A stretch of DNA of 23,356 nt from DATJBC01 sp035515515 (GTDB taxonomy: Bacteria; Actinomycetota; Acidimicrobiia; Acidimicrobiales; UBA8190): positions 1 through 23,356 of the forward strand of contig DATJBC010000023.1 of NCBI GenBank assembly GCA_035515515.1, written 5' to 3'. The notes beneath the pieces were generated by a model that made no database searches, was not told the origin of the DNA, and saw only the letters and a list, made by a program, of their open reading frames with translations. Below, piece after piece: positions 13,275 through 20,742 of the stretch (its first letter is position 1; every line of letters starts with the position of its first letter). Made by a program: the position numbers and the translations under genes.

Positions 13275-15572
13275 GTGACCGACGACCCGTGGAACGCGAA
13301 CCTGCCGCAGAACCCCTACGTCGCCGCCCCCGACGTCGTCGCCACGCCGGACACCCCTCCGGCGGCCGACCGCTCCGGAAAGACGCCTGACGGCGCCAAA
13401 CGGCACCGGACCGGGAAACAGGACCGCTCGGCGAAGCGTGAGCCCGCCGCCAAGAGACATCGAGCCACCAAACGCGACCACGCCGAGGCCACGGCGCGGC
13501 CCACCAAGCGCGGGCGCGGGCGCGCGCGGCGCGACGTCGTCAACCCTCCTGCCCCGCCCGCCCCGCCCGCCCCGCCCGGGATCGTGGGAACACCCGACGG
13601 GGTCGGTGCGACCGGCGGTGCCTTCGGTCCGGTGGGCGCCACCGGCGCCGCGGATGCTGTCGGCGCCACAGGCGCCGTGGGCGGTGGTGCCACAGGCGCC
13701 GTGGGCGATCGTGCCACAGGCGCCGTGGGTGGTGGTGCCGCGGGCTCCGTGGGTGCCGTGGGTGCCGCGGGTGCCGCTGGTGCGGTGGGTGCCGTCGGAG
13801 CCGCGGGTGTGGTGGGTGGTGGCGCCGCCAGCAGAGTCCGTGCGGTGGGTGCCACCGGCGCGGCTGCGTCGGGGTACTTCGACCGGCCCACGGCGCCGGC
13901 CCCGCCCGAGGCCAGGCCCCGTCGGGGACGCCACCTCCGGTCCCACCGGCGCGAGCCCCGTCCGTCCCGCACCACACGGGCCCCGCGCCGGGGCCGTGTG
14001 GTCGGCCCGGCGCTGGTGGCCGGTGTCGGCCTGGCGCTGTCGCTGCCGCCGTGGGGCTTCTGGGTGCTCGCCTTCCCCGCGGCCGGGTTGCTGTGGTGGC
14101 GCCTCGACGGCCTGCGCCTGCGCGCCCGGTTGTTGGCCGGGTGGGTAGCCGGGCTGGGGCTGTTCGCCCCCGGCCTGTACTGGGCCACCTCGTTCAACGT
14201 CTACGGCGGTGTCGTGCTCATGGTGGTCGAGGCCCTGGCGCTGGCACTGGCCTGTGCGTGCGCCACCCGCCGGACCCGCGGGCGCACCGTGGCGCTCGCG
14301 GGGGCCATGGTGCTGGCCGAGGCGCTCCGTTCGATCTGGCCCTTTGGCGGCCTCCCGCTGGGCGGCGTGGCCCTGGGACAGGCGGCCGGCCCGCTCGCCC
14401 CCGCCGCCCGGCTGGGGGGGCCGCTCCTCCTGGTGGCCATGGTGTGGCTGGCGGGGGGCGGGCTGGCCCGGGTGGTGAGCGCGCTCATCTCGTGGGCGCG
14501 GCGGGGACGAGGCCACCTTCCCGTCACGGCGCTGGTGGCGGGCGGGCTGTCCCTGGCGGTGGTGGCCGGCCTGAGCGTGTGGGGGGCGGTCGCCCCCGAC
14601 GGCGGCCCGGCCATCCACACCCTGCGCGCCGCCGCCGTCCAGGGCGGCGGGGCTCGCGGGCTCAGGCAGTCCGAGGTGCCCGGCAGCGTCGTGTACAACG
14701 CCCAGGTGGCCGCCACCGGCGCCATCGCCTCCGACGACGGGGGCCGCCCGCCCCAACTCGTGCTGTGGCCCGAGGACGTGGTCAAGCTGGACGGCCTCAT
14801 CGGCCACTCGTCGGTGCAGTCCCAGCTCGGCTCGCTGGCGGTGTCGCTGCACGCCACGCTCGTGGTGGGGGTGACCGAGACGGTGCCCGGACAGCGGTTC
14901 CGCAACGAGATCGTGGCCTTCTCACCCCAGGGGAAGCTGGTGGCCCGCTTCGAGAAGGTGCACCGCGTGCCCTTCGGGGAGTACGTGCCCTACCGCGGGT
15001 TCTTCTCGCACCTGGCCGACCTCTCCGCCGTCCCGCTCGACGCCGTGCCCGGCCATAGCAACGGTGTGCTGCGCACCCCGGCGGGGCCGCTCGGCACGAT
15101 GGTGTCCTACGAGGTGTTCTTCGCCGAGCGCGGGTGGGTCGCCACCCGCGCCGGCGCGCAGCTGCTGGTGGTGCCCACCAACACGTCGTCCTACAAGACG
15201 AGCCAGGTGCCCACCCAGGAGATCGCCGCCTCCCGGCTCCAGGCCATCGCCGAAGGCCGCGACCTCGTGCAGGCCGCGCCCACCGGGTTCAGCTCGGTGA
15301 TCGACAACCACGGCCGCGTGCGGGCCCGTTCGGTGCTGGCCAAGCGGGCCGTCGTGGTCGACGACGTGGCGCTGCGCACCGGCAAGACCCTCTACGAGCG
15401 GGGCGGCGACCTGCCCGTGCTCGTGCTGGCCGGCCTCCTGCTCGTCCTGGGCTGGCTACTGGGCAGGCCCGAGACCACCCAGGAGGAGGTCCCCGACCGG
15501 CGGCCGTCCCAGCCGCGCTTCGCACGGGGCGCCACGGCGCGCCGCATGGCAGGCGCTGGGCCCCACGGCTAG
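13275..15572 (+). CDS. lnt: Apolipoprotein N-acyltransferase with Ser at the nucleophile position and a repetitive N-terminal extension
   Basis: 765 residues from a GTG at 13275 with GGGGGTGAGG just upstream; it lies 16 bp after hemY. Residues 1-95 are polar and Lys/Arg-rich. About 100-190 are Gly/Ala/Val/Thr repeats, and 200-240 are Arg-rich again. Membrane helices start near 243 and run to about 445, with a final helix at about 714-732. The nitrilase-like domain retains E500 (WPED), K561 (FEKVHRVPFGEYVP), E569 and E613. The residue aligned with the E. coli catalytic Cys387 is Ser611 (VSYE), and the whole extracytoplasmic domain has no cysteine. Canonical Lnt N-acylates the lipoprotein N-terminal cysteine. 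Here activity is uncertain: it may be a Ser-type variant or a non-catalytic homologue. Confidence 0.88.
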   Translation: MTDDPWNANLPQNPYVAAPDVVATPDTPPAADRSGKTPDGAKRHRTGKQDRSAKREPAAKRHRATKRDHAEATARPTKRGRGRARRDVVNPPAPPAPPAPPGIVGTPDGVGATGGAFGPVGATGAADAVGATGAVGGGATGAVGDRATGAVGGGAAGSVGAVGAAGAAGAVGAVGAAGVVGGGAASRVRAVGATGAAASGYFDRPTAPAPPEARPRRGRHLRSHRREPRPSRTTRAPRRGRVVGPALVAGVGLALSLPPWGFWVLAFPAAGLLWWRLDGLRLRARLLAGWVAGLGLFAPGLYWATSFNVYGGVVLMVVEALALALACACATRRTRGRTVALAGAMVLAEALRSIWPFGGLPLGGVALGQAAGPLAPAARLGGPLLLVAMVWLAGGGLARVVSALISWARRGRGHLPVTALVAGGLSLAVVAGLSVWGAVAPDGGPAIHTLRAAAVQGGGARGLRQSEVPGSVVYNAQVAATGAIASDDGGRPPQLVLWPEDVVKLDGLIGHSSVQSQLGSLAVSLHATLVVGVTETVPGQRFRNEIVAFSPQGKLVARFEKVHRVPFGEYVPYRGFFSHLADLSAVPLDAVPGHSNGVLRTPAGPLGTMVSYEVFFAERGWVATRAGAQLLVVPTNTSSYKTSQVPTQEIAASRLQAIAEGRDLVQAAPTGFSSVIDNHGRVRARSVLAKRAVVVDDVALRTGKTLYERGGDLPVLVLAGLLLVLGWLLGRPETTQEEVPDRRPSQPRFARGATARRMAGAGPHG
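13665..13760 (+). repeat. 24-bp tandem repeat, four copies, inside lnt
   Basis: Units start at 13665, 13689, 13713 and 13737; the first three begin gccacaggcgccgtgggc, and the fourth is diverged. They encode ATGAVGGG, ATGAVGDR, ATGAVGGG and AAGSVGAV. The tract runs on into a shorter 9-base rhythm until about 13823. In-frame repeats of this kind can change copy number by slippage without breaking the gene. Confidence 0.85.
13743..13823 (+). repeat. Nine uninterrupted Gly-X-Y triplets (9-bp rhythm) in the Lnt extension
   Basis: Glycine falls at every third residue from about 157 to 183 (GSV, GAV, GAA, GAA, GAV, GAV, GAA, GVV, GGG). The pattern resembles bacterial collagen-like tracts but has no proline and no charged residue, so a stable triple helix is doubtful. 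Together with the 24-bp units upstream it makes a low-complexity spacer between two basic segments. Confidence 0.75.
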
Positions 15573-16510
15573 GCGATCGAGGGGCGCGCCGACTCCAGCA
15601 GCTCGGGGTGGCGCGCGGCCACCATGGCGCGCATGCCCTCGCGCCAGTCCACGGCGGTGGGCCCGGCGATCTCGTGCATGCGGGTGAGATCGAGTTGAAC
15701 GCTGTCGATGGTGTGCTCGGTCGGCTCGAAGCGCGCCTGCAGGCCAGTGAGCGCGGCGAGGTGCGTGCACCACTCCTCGATGCTCACGGCGGCCGACCCT
15801 CCCCAATTGACGACGGTGGCGGGCACGGAGGCCGCCGCCAGGAACGACGGCAGCATGCGGGCGATGTCGTGCTCGTGCAGGGGGTGGTAAACGCTGGGGG
15901 CGTCCACGTGCACGGGGACCGCCGACCCGTTGCGCATCATGTGCAGGTGGACGGCGGGCCACCCGCCCCGGTCGCCGTAGGGGACCGACAAGCGGGTGAT
16001 GACGGTGGGCAGGCCGAAGCGGCGCGCCGCCCACCGGGCGCTGGCCTCGGCGGCGATCTTGCAGATGCTGTAGGTGCGCAGGAACGGCCAGACGGCGTGG
16101 TTGTCGCCCAGCGGGTCGCCTTCGGCGAACACGTGGTGGCCCATGGGCTTGTACACGGCGGTGCTCGAGCAGTGGAGGAAGGCGCGCGCCTCCCGGTAGT
16201 GCTCCATGAGCGAGGCCACGCCGCCGCAGTTGGCGAGGAGGTCGGTGTCCCAGTCGTTGCTCTTGGTCACGGCCAGGTTCAAGACGTAGTCGGCCTCGGC
16301 CGGGAGGGGGCGCAGGTCGCCCGCGCCGAGATCCACCGGCACGCAGCGCACGCCGGCGTCCTCCAGGCGCTGTCGGGCCGCCGCGTCGGAGAAGCGGGCC
16401 GCCCCGAAGACGGTGTTGTCGGCGGCCAGCGCGACGGCGAGGGGCTCCGCGACCTGGCCGGTGACCCCGGTGACGACGATGGTGGCTCCCCGCAACGGTG
16501 CGTCGGTCAT
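15569..16510 (-). CDS. NAD-dependent epimerase/dehydratase (extended SDR)
   Basis: 313 residues. The N-terminus has a Rossmann nucleotide-binding loop, TGVTGQVA at 14-21, where the third glycine of the usual GxxGxxG is alanine. The catalytic pair is Y147 and K151 (YSICK), with S115/S116/T117 in HCSSTAVY as the expected partner. A short substrate-binding C-terminal domain follows, including DAPSVYHPLHEHDIA. Such proteins act on nucleotide sugars, steroids or other hydroxy compounds; the substrate cannot be assigned. The ATG at 16510 sits seven bases after a TAATGT box and has no Shine-Dalgarno, suggesting a leaderless message. The stop codon overlaps the convergent lnt stop within CTAG. Confidence 0.9.
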   Translation of the reverse strand: MTDAPLRGATIVVTGVTGQVAEPLAVALAADNTVFGAARFSDAAARQRLEDAGVRCVPVDLGAGDLRPLPAEADYVLNLAVTKSNDWDTDLLANCGGVASLMEHYREARAFLHCSSTAVYKPMGHHVFAEGDPLGDNHAVWPFLRTYSICKIAAEASARWAARRFGLPTVITRLSVPYGDRGGWPAVHLHMMRNGSAVPVHVDAPSVYHPLHEHDIARMLPSFLAAASVPATVVNWGGSAAVSIEEWCTHLAALTGLQARFEPTEHTIDSVQLDLTRMHEIAGPTAVDWREGMRAMVAARHPELLESARPSIA

Positions 16511-16517
16511 GCGATCG

Positions 16518-16523
16518 ACATTA
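16518..16523 (-). promoter_or_regulatory. -10 element of a probable leaderless promoter for the epimerase gene
   Basis: The minus strand reads TAATGT, then seven bases, then the ATG. With this spacing transcription would begin at or next to the start codon. No Shine-Dalgarno is present, as expected for leaderless mRNAs, which are frequent in actinobacteria. No -35 consensus is visible. Confidence 0.45.
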
Positions 16524-16600
16524 GGCCCTGCGGCCCTGGGCGGCCCATCCGAGGGCGGCGTCCGATGGCGCGTCGGCTCACCGCGCTGGTGACGAGCGAT

Positions 16601-16609
16601 TGCTATGTT
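16601..16609 (+). promoter_or_regulatory. Extended -10 promoter element for the beta-helix lipoprotein
   Basis: TGC-TATGTT matches an extended -10 (TGN followed by TANNNT). A transcript from about 16616 would have a leader of roughly 94 bases before the ATG at 16710. No -35 match is evident. The rest of the 199-bp gap between the two divergent genes shows nothing I can name. Confidence 0.4.
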
Positions 16610-16709
16610 CGGTCCGGCTCGCCACGTCGACGACGCCGTGCCGCCGCCACGAGCAGGGACGGGCCGCGCCGCCGCGTGCCGGGGCGATCGCGACCTACCG
16701 GGGGAGACG

Positions 16710-18329
16710 ATGACGACGAGAGCAGCGATGCGCCCCAGGTCGGTGGTGGCCTTCTGGGCCCTCGGACTGGCCACGGCGACGACGTTGGCGGCGTGCAGCA
16801 CGGCGACGGGCGGCGCGACGGGCGCCGGGGCGGTGCTCCTGGTGGGGACGTACAAGGGCCACGCCGGGCAGTACCGCACCATCCAGGCCGCCGTGGACGC
16901 GGCGCGGCCCGGCGACTGGGTGCTGGTGGCCCCGGGCGACTACCACGAGACCGACGACCTGACACACAAGCCCGCCGACACCGACAGCGGCGACTTCGGC
17001 GGCGTGGTCATCAGGACCTCCGGCCTCCACCTGCGGGGCATGAACCGCGCCACGGTGGTCGTGGACGGCACGAAGCCCGGCGCCCCGCAGTGCAGCGCCG
17101 ACCCGTCGGACCAGGAGCTCGGGGCCCGCGTCGGCGGCAAGGCGGTGGGCCGCAACGGCATCGTGGCGTGGAAGGCGAACGGCGTGAGCATCCAGAACCT
17201 CACGGCGTGCAACTTCCTGGCGGGCAGCGGTGCGTCGGGCAACGAGATCTGGTGGAACGGCGGCGCCGACTCCGGGAAGATCGGCCTGCACGGCTACGGC
17301 GGCTCCTACCTCACCACCACGTCCACCTACTACGGCGGCGAGGACACCGCGGCACAGTACGGGATCTTCTCGTCCAACGCGGCCGGGGCGGGCTCGTGGG
17401 ACCAGCTCTACGCCAGCAACTTCAACGACTCGGGCATGTACGTCGGCGCCTGCCTCCAGCAGTGCGGTGTCACCATCGACCACGCCTGGATGGAGTTCAA
17501 CGCCCTGGGGTACTCGGGTACCAACTCGGGCGGGGCCGTGGTCATCGAGAACTCCCAGTTCGACAACAACGAGGACGGCCTCGACACCAACACCCAGATC
17601 GACGGCGACCCGCCCGCCCCCCAGAACGGCGCCTGCCCCGGGGGCGCCACCAGCCCCGTCACGCACACCCACTCGTGCTGGGTCTTCATCCACAACTCGG
17701 TGCACGACAACAACAACCCCGACGTGCCCGCGGCGGGCAGCGCGGCGGCGGGACCGGTGGGCACGGGCATGACCGTGTCGGGCGGCACCAACGACACCGT
17801 CATGGACAACACCTTCGCCGACAACGGGGCGTGGGGCGTGCTCTTCGTGCCCTACCCGGACTCCAACCCGCCCGTCCTGCACCAGACGTGCGCGGGCACG
17901 GGCGGCAACGAGATCCAGGGGTTCGGATGCGTCTACGACGACAAGGGTGACGCCCTCATCGACAACACCTTCACCCACGACGGCTACTTCCAGAACCCCT
18001 CCAACGGGGACTTCGGCCAGATCGTGATCACCGGCGGCGGCGCCCGCAACTGCTTCGCCGGGAACGCCGCCCCCGACGGCGCCACGCCCGCCGACCTCGA
18101 GCAGACCCAGCCCACCTGCAACGGCGCCACCTCGGCCTCCGACACCGGCGGGGCGCTGCTCAGCCAGGTCCTGTGTGACACCGGCTTCGGCACGTGCCCG
18201 GCCGGGGCCCAGTACCCCAAGGCCACCGGCGTCGTGATGCACCCGCTGCCCAAGAAGCTCCCCACCATGCCCAACCCCTGTGCCGGCGTGCCGGCCAACG
18301 CGTGGTGCCCGGGAGGCCGGCCGGCCTGA
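16710..18329 (+). CDS. Secreted right-handed beta-helix (pectate-lyase-like/NosD-like) lipoprotein
   Basis: 539 residues. The start at 16710 follows GGGGGAG and gives a basic N-terminus, a hydrophobic core and the lipobox LAAC with lipidation at C29. The protein should therefore be exported and anchored to the membrane. YRTIQAAVDAARPGDWVLVAPGDYHE at about 57-82 is the classic opening of periplasmic copper-binding/parallel beta-helix repeat proteins. Asn- and Asp-rich turns recur (NNEDGLDTN, NDTVMDNTFADNGAWG, DALIDNTFTHDG). Several cysteines in the second half could form disulfides. Such folds bind or cleave polysaccharides, but no catalytic site can be identified. The upstream open frame to 16605 lacks a signal and was not used. 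An EamA transporter gene follows after 22 bp. Confidence 0.88.
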   Translation: MTTRAAMRPRSVVAFWALGLATATTLAACSTATGGATGAGAVLLVGTYKGHAGQYRTIQAAVDAARPGDWVLVAPGDYHETDDLTHKPADTDSGDFGGVVIRTSGLHLRGMNRATVVVDGTKPGAPQCSADPSDQELGARVGGKAVGRNGIVAWKANGVSIQNLTACNFLAGSGASGNEIWWNGGADSGKIGLHGYGGSYLTTTSTYYGGEDTAAQYGIFSSNAAGAGSWDQLYASNFNDSGMYVGACLQQCGVTIDHAWMEFNALGYSGTNSGGAVVIENSQFDNNEDGLDTNTQIDGDPPAPQNGACPGGATSPVTHTHSCWVFIHNSVHDNNNPDVPAAGSAAAGPVGTGMTVSGGTNDTVMDNTFADNGAWGVLFVPYPDSNPPVLHQTCAGTGGNEIQGFGCVYDDKGDALIDNTFTHDGYFQNPSNGDFGQIVITGGGARNCFAGNAAPDGATPADLEQTQPTCNGATSASDTGGALLSQVLCDTGFGTCPAGAQYPKATGVVMHPLPKKLPTMPNPCAGVPANAWCPGGRPA

Positions 18330-18351
18330 GCAGGCGGGGCATCATGGCGTC

Positions 18352-19242
18352 ATGACGCGCCGGGGGTGGTTGCTCTTCGGCGCGCTGGGCGTCATCTGGG
18401 GCCTGCCGTACTTCATGATCAAGGTGGCGGTGCGCGAGCTGCACCCGGCGTTCTTGGTCTTCGTGCGCACCGGGGGCGGCGCGGCCGTGCTCCTGCCCCT
18501 GGCGGCGGCGCGCGGCGAGCTGGCCCCTGCGCTGCGCCGGTGGCGCCCCGTCCTGGTGTTCGCCGCCGTCGAGATCGGCGTGCCGTGGTTCTTGCTCTTC
18601 AGCGCCGAGACGCGCGTGTCGAGCTCGCTCAGCGCCCTGCTCATCGCCACCGTCCCCCTCTTCGCCGCCCTGGTGGCGTGGGTGACGCGCTCGGAGCGCC
18701 TCGACGCCCGGCGCCTGGGCGGGCTGGCGGTGGGCTTCGGGGGCGTGGCCGTCCTCGTCGGCTTCGACGTGGGCCGCTCCGACGTCCTCGCCACGGTGTC
18801 GCTGGGCGCGGTGGGCCTCGGCTACGCCCTGGGCCCCTGGGTGGTGGCCCGCCGCCTGTCGGACCTCCCCAGCCTGGGGGTGGTGGCGCTGTCCCTGGCG
18901 GCGTGCACGGCGGCCTACGCGGCGCCCGCCGCGCTGGAGGTGCCGGCCCGCACCCCCTCGGCGCCGGTGCTGGCGTCGGTGGTGGGCCTCACGGCGGCGT
19001 GCACCGTGGTGGCCTTCGTGGCCCTGTTCGCGCTGGTCGCCGAGGTGGGGGCCATGCGCGCCACCGTCATCACCTACGTGAACCCGGCCGTGGCCGTGCT
19101 CGTGGGGGTGGCCGCCCTGGGCGAGCCCTTCGGGCTGGCGAGCGGGGCGGGCTTCGCCCTCATCCTGGCCGGGTGCGTGCTCGCCACCCGCCCCGCGCCG
19201 GGCGCGCCGGCCCTGGTCGCCCCGCCCGTGGCCGAGCCCTGA
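18352..19242 (+). CDS. EamA/DMT family transporter
   Basis: 296 residues with about ten hydrophobic helices in two EamA halves. The first half opens with LFGALGVIWGLPYFMIKVAV, the typical beginning of a drug/metabolite transporter, and carries FLLFSAETRVSSSLSALLIATVPLF. The second half has YVNPAVAVLVGVAALGEPF, the usual second-repeat signature. Members export amino acids, nucleobases or other metabolites; the substrate is not predictable. The ATG at 18352 was chosen because the helix starts directly after it, and the upstream in-frame residues are polar and overlap the lipoprotein gene. It may be co-transcribed with that gene. It is convergent with the oxidoreductase gene, 15 bp apart. Confidence 0.9.
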   Translation: MTRRGWLLFGALGVIWGLPYFMIKVAVRELHPAFLVFVRTGGGAAVLLPLAAARGELAPALRRWRPVLVFAAVEIGVPWFLLFSAETRVSSSLSALLIATVPLFAALVAWVTRSERLDARRLGGLAVGFGGVAVLVGFDVGRSDVLATVSLGAVGLGYALGPWVVARRLSDLPSLGVVALSLAACTAAYAAPAALEVPARTPSAPVLASVVGLTAACTVVAFVALFALVAEVGAMRATVITYVNPAVAVLVGVAALGEPFGLASGAGFALILAGCVLATRPAPGAPALVAPPVAEP

Positions 19243-19257
19243 CGGGCCCGCCGCCCC

Positions 19258-20205
19258 TCAGGTGCCGGCCAGGCGGGCCACCACGGGGGCGAGCGCCTCC
19301 CAGCAGTCGGCCTCCACCGAGAAGTACGAGATGCCGTACTCCTGTCGCCGCCACTGCAGCTCCTCCACCATCTCCTCCAGCGTGCCGATGAGGGCGAGCG
19401 GCACGTGCAGGGCGTCGGCCGGGTCGAGGCCGAACGACGGCGCCATGGCGTCGACGACCCCCTGGCGGTCGCCGGTGATGATGGCGAAGCCGATCAGGCA
19501 GTTGAGCTCGATGTCGTCGAAGCGCGGCCCGGCGGCCTCCTTGACCCACGCCACCTTCTGCCGGGTGGCAGCGGGCGTGGCGTTGGGGGCGGCCTCGGGC
19601 CCCCCGGTGCCCGCCCGCAGGTCGACGTTGATGCTCACGACGTCGGCCCACCGGGCCGCCAGGGTGAGGACACGCCGGCCCCCGCCCCCCAGGATGAGCG
19701 GCGGGCGGGGACGCTGCACGGGCCGGGGCAGGAGCGTGTGGTCGGTGACCGTGTAGTGCGCACCGGCGAAGGAGAAGGGCTCGTCGGACTGGAGCAGGCC
19801 GGCGATGACCTCGACCCCCTCGGCGAAGCGGTCCACCCGCACGCCGGGGCGGTCGTAGGCGATGCCCGACTGCTCGTAGTCGCTGCGCATCCACCCCGCC
19901 CCCAGGCCCAGCTCCAGCCGCCCTCCCGACAGCACGTCGACGGTGGCCGCCTCCTTGGCGAGCACCAGGGGGTGGCGGTAGTCGTTGTCGTAGACGAGGG
20001 TGCCCACGCGCAGGGTCGTGGTGGCGTCGGCCGCGGCCACCAGCGCCGGCGTGGGGGCCAGCTGGTCGCCGAAGTGGTCGGGCATGAGCAGCGTGGCGTA
20101 CCCGAGGTCCTCGGCCTTCCTCGCCTGCTCGGCCCAGGACCGGGCCGTGCCCTCAGGCGCCTTGGACAGCTGGGCGGCGAAGCGGAACCTGCGGGGATGG
20201 GGCAT
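19258..20205 (-). CDS. Luciferase-like (LLM) F420-dependent oxidoreductase, MSMEG_2516-like subfamily
   Basis: 315 residues with a TIM-barrel luciferase-like fold. The N-terminus PHPRRFRFAAQLSKA and the block LGYATLLMPDHFGDQ (about 34-48) are typical of F420-binding members. LELGLGAGWMRSDYEQSGIAYDR (about 97-119) is the most conserved stretch. RPPLILGGGGRRVL near 167-180 lies at the phosphate-binding end. The TIGR03621-type family is my recollection from the N-terminal pattern, not a search. The cofactor is probably F420 rather than FMN; the substrate is unknown. The ATG has GAGG four bases upstream and starts six bases after the HAD gene ends, so the two are likely co-transcribed. Confidence 0.88.
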   Translation of the reverse strand: MPHPRRFRFAAQLSKAPEGTARSWAEQARKAEDLGYATLLMPDHFGDQLAPTPALVAAADATTTLRVGTLVYDNDYRHPLVLAKEAATVDVLSGGRLELGLGAGWMRSDYEQSGIAYDRPGVRVDRFAEGVEVIAGLLQSDEPFSFAGAHYTVTDHTLLPRPVQRPRPPLILGGGGRRVLTLAARWADVVSINVDLRAGTGGPEAAPNATPAATRQKVAWVKEAAGPRFDDIELNCLIGFAIITGDRQGVVDAMAPSFGLDPADALHVPLALIGTLEEMVEELQWRRQEYGISYFSVEADCWEALAPVVARLAGT

Positions 20206-20211
20206 CGGACC

Positions 20212-20721
20212 TCATTCGTAGTAGCCGGAGTGGATGTAGATGCAGGGGATGCCCTCGCTGTGGAACATGTCCCGGTTGCGAGGGTCGTCCTCGAAGGCGA
20301 GGACGGGCTCGAACCCGTGCGCCCGCAGGTCGGCGACGGCGGCGCGCTTGAAGCGCGACACCTGGGAGTAGTCGCCGCGGTCGCGCATCACGAGCACGTC
20401 CCAGCGCAGGCGGTAGTGCGCCAGCCAGGCGAGCGTCTGGGGCTGCACGCGCAGGGGCCGCCCGGTGAGCAGCACGATGCGCAGCGAGCCGTCCAGCAGC
20501 TCGAGCAGGCGGGCCACCTCCTCGACCAGGGGGTCGTCCCCGCAGGCGTCGAAGAAGGCGTCCCAGTCGCGCCGTCCCCACTCCAGGAAGTGCTGGCGTC
20601 CGGCGGCGTCCGAGAGCACGCCGTCGAGGTCGAACACCACCGTGGGGCCGGGTTCGGTGGCCGCCGCCCGCCAGCACCAGTTGGGGGGTGCGGGGGGCGG
20701 GCCCGGTGCCCGTTCGGTCAC
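20212..20721 (-). CDS. HAD-superfamily hydrolase, resembling polynucleotide kinase 3'-phosphatase domains
   Basis: 169 residues. All four haloacid-dehalogenase motifs are visible: DLDGVLSD (motif I, about residues 31-38), LLTGRP (motif II, about 84-89), the lysine in SRFKRAAV (motif III) and FEDDPRN (motif IV). The absence of a large cap domain and the FEDDPRN-type ending resemble the phosphatase half of T4-like polynucleotide kinase-phosphatases, but no kinase P-loop is present. The first roughly 25 residues are Pro/Ala-rich and probably disordered. The GTG start lies 21 bp after acs. The substrate is not determined and could be a nucleotide or a small phosphate ester. Confidence 0.8.
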   Translation of the reverse strand: MTERAPGPPPAPPNWCWRAAATEPGPTVVFDLDGVLSDAAGRQHFLEWGRRDWDAFFDACGDDPLVEEVARLLELLDGSLRIVLLTGRPLRVQPQTLAWLAHYRLRWDVLVMRDRGDYSQVSRFKRAAVADLRAHGFEPVLAFEDDPRNRDMFHSEGIPCIYIHSGYYE

Positions 20722-20742
20722 GTCGGTGCCGGCGCCTCGGCG

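Noticed and set aside
13665..13823. CRISPR-like array
   Set aside because: The repeats are contiguous 24- and 9-bp units without spacers, stay in the lnt reading frame and have no cas genes nearby.
13743..13823. True collagen triple-helix domain
   Set aside because: Gly-X-Y periodicity is present for nine triplets only, with no proline and no charged pairs, and the segment is expected to be cytoplasmic.
15134..17950. 938-residue open frame on the plus strand spanning lnt, epimerase and lipoprotein genes
   Set aside because: It runs out of frame through lnt and the lipoprotein and antisense through the epimerase, which explain the sequence better.
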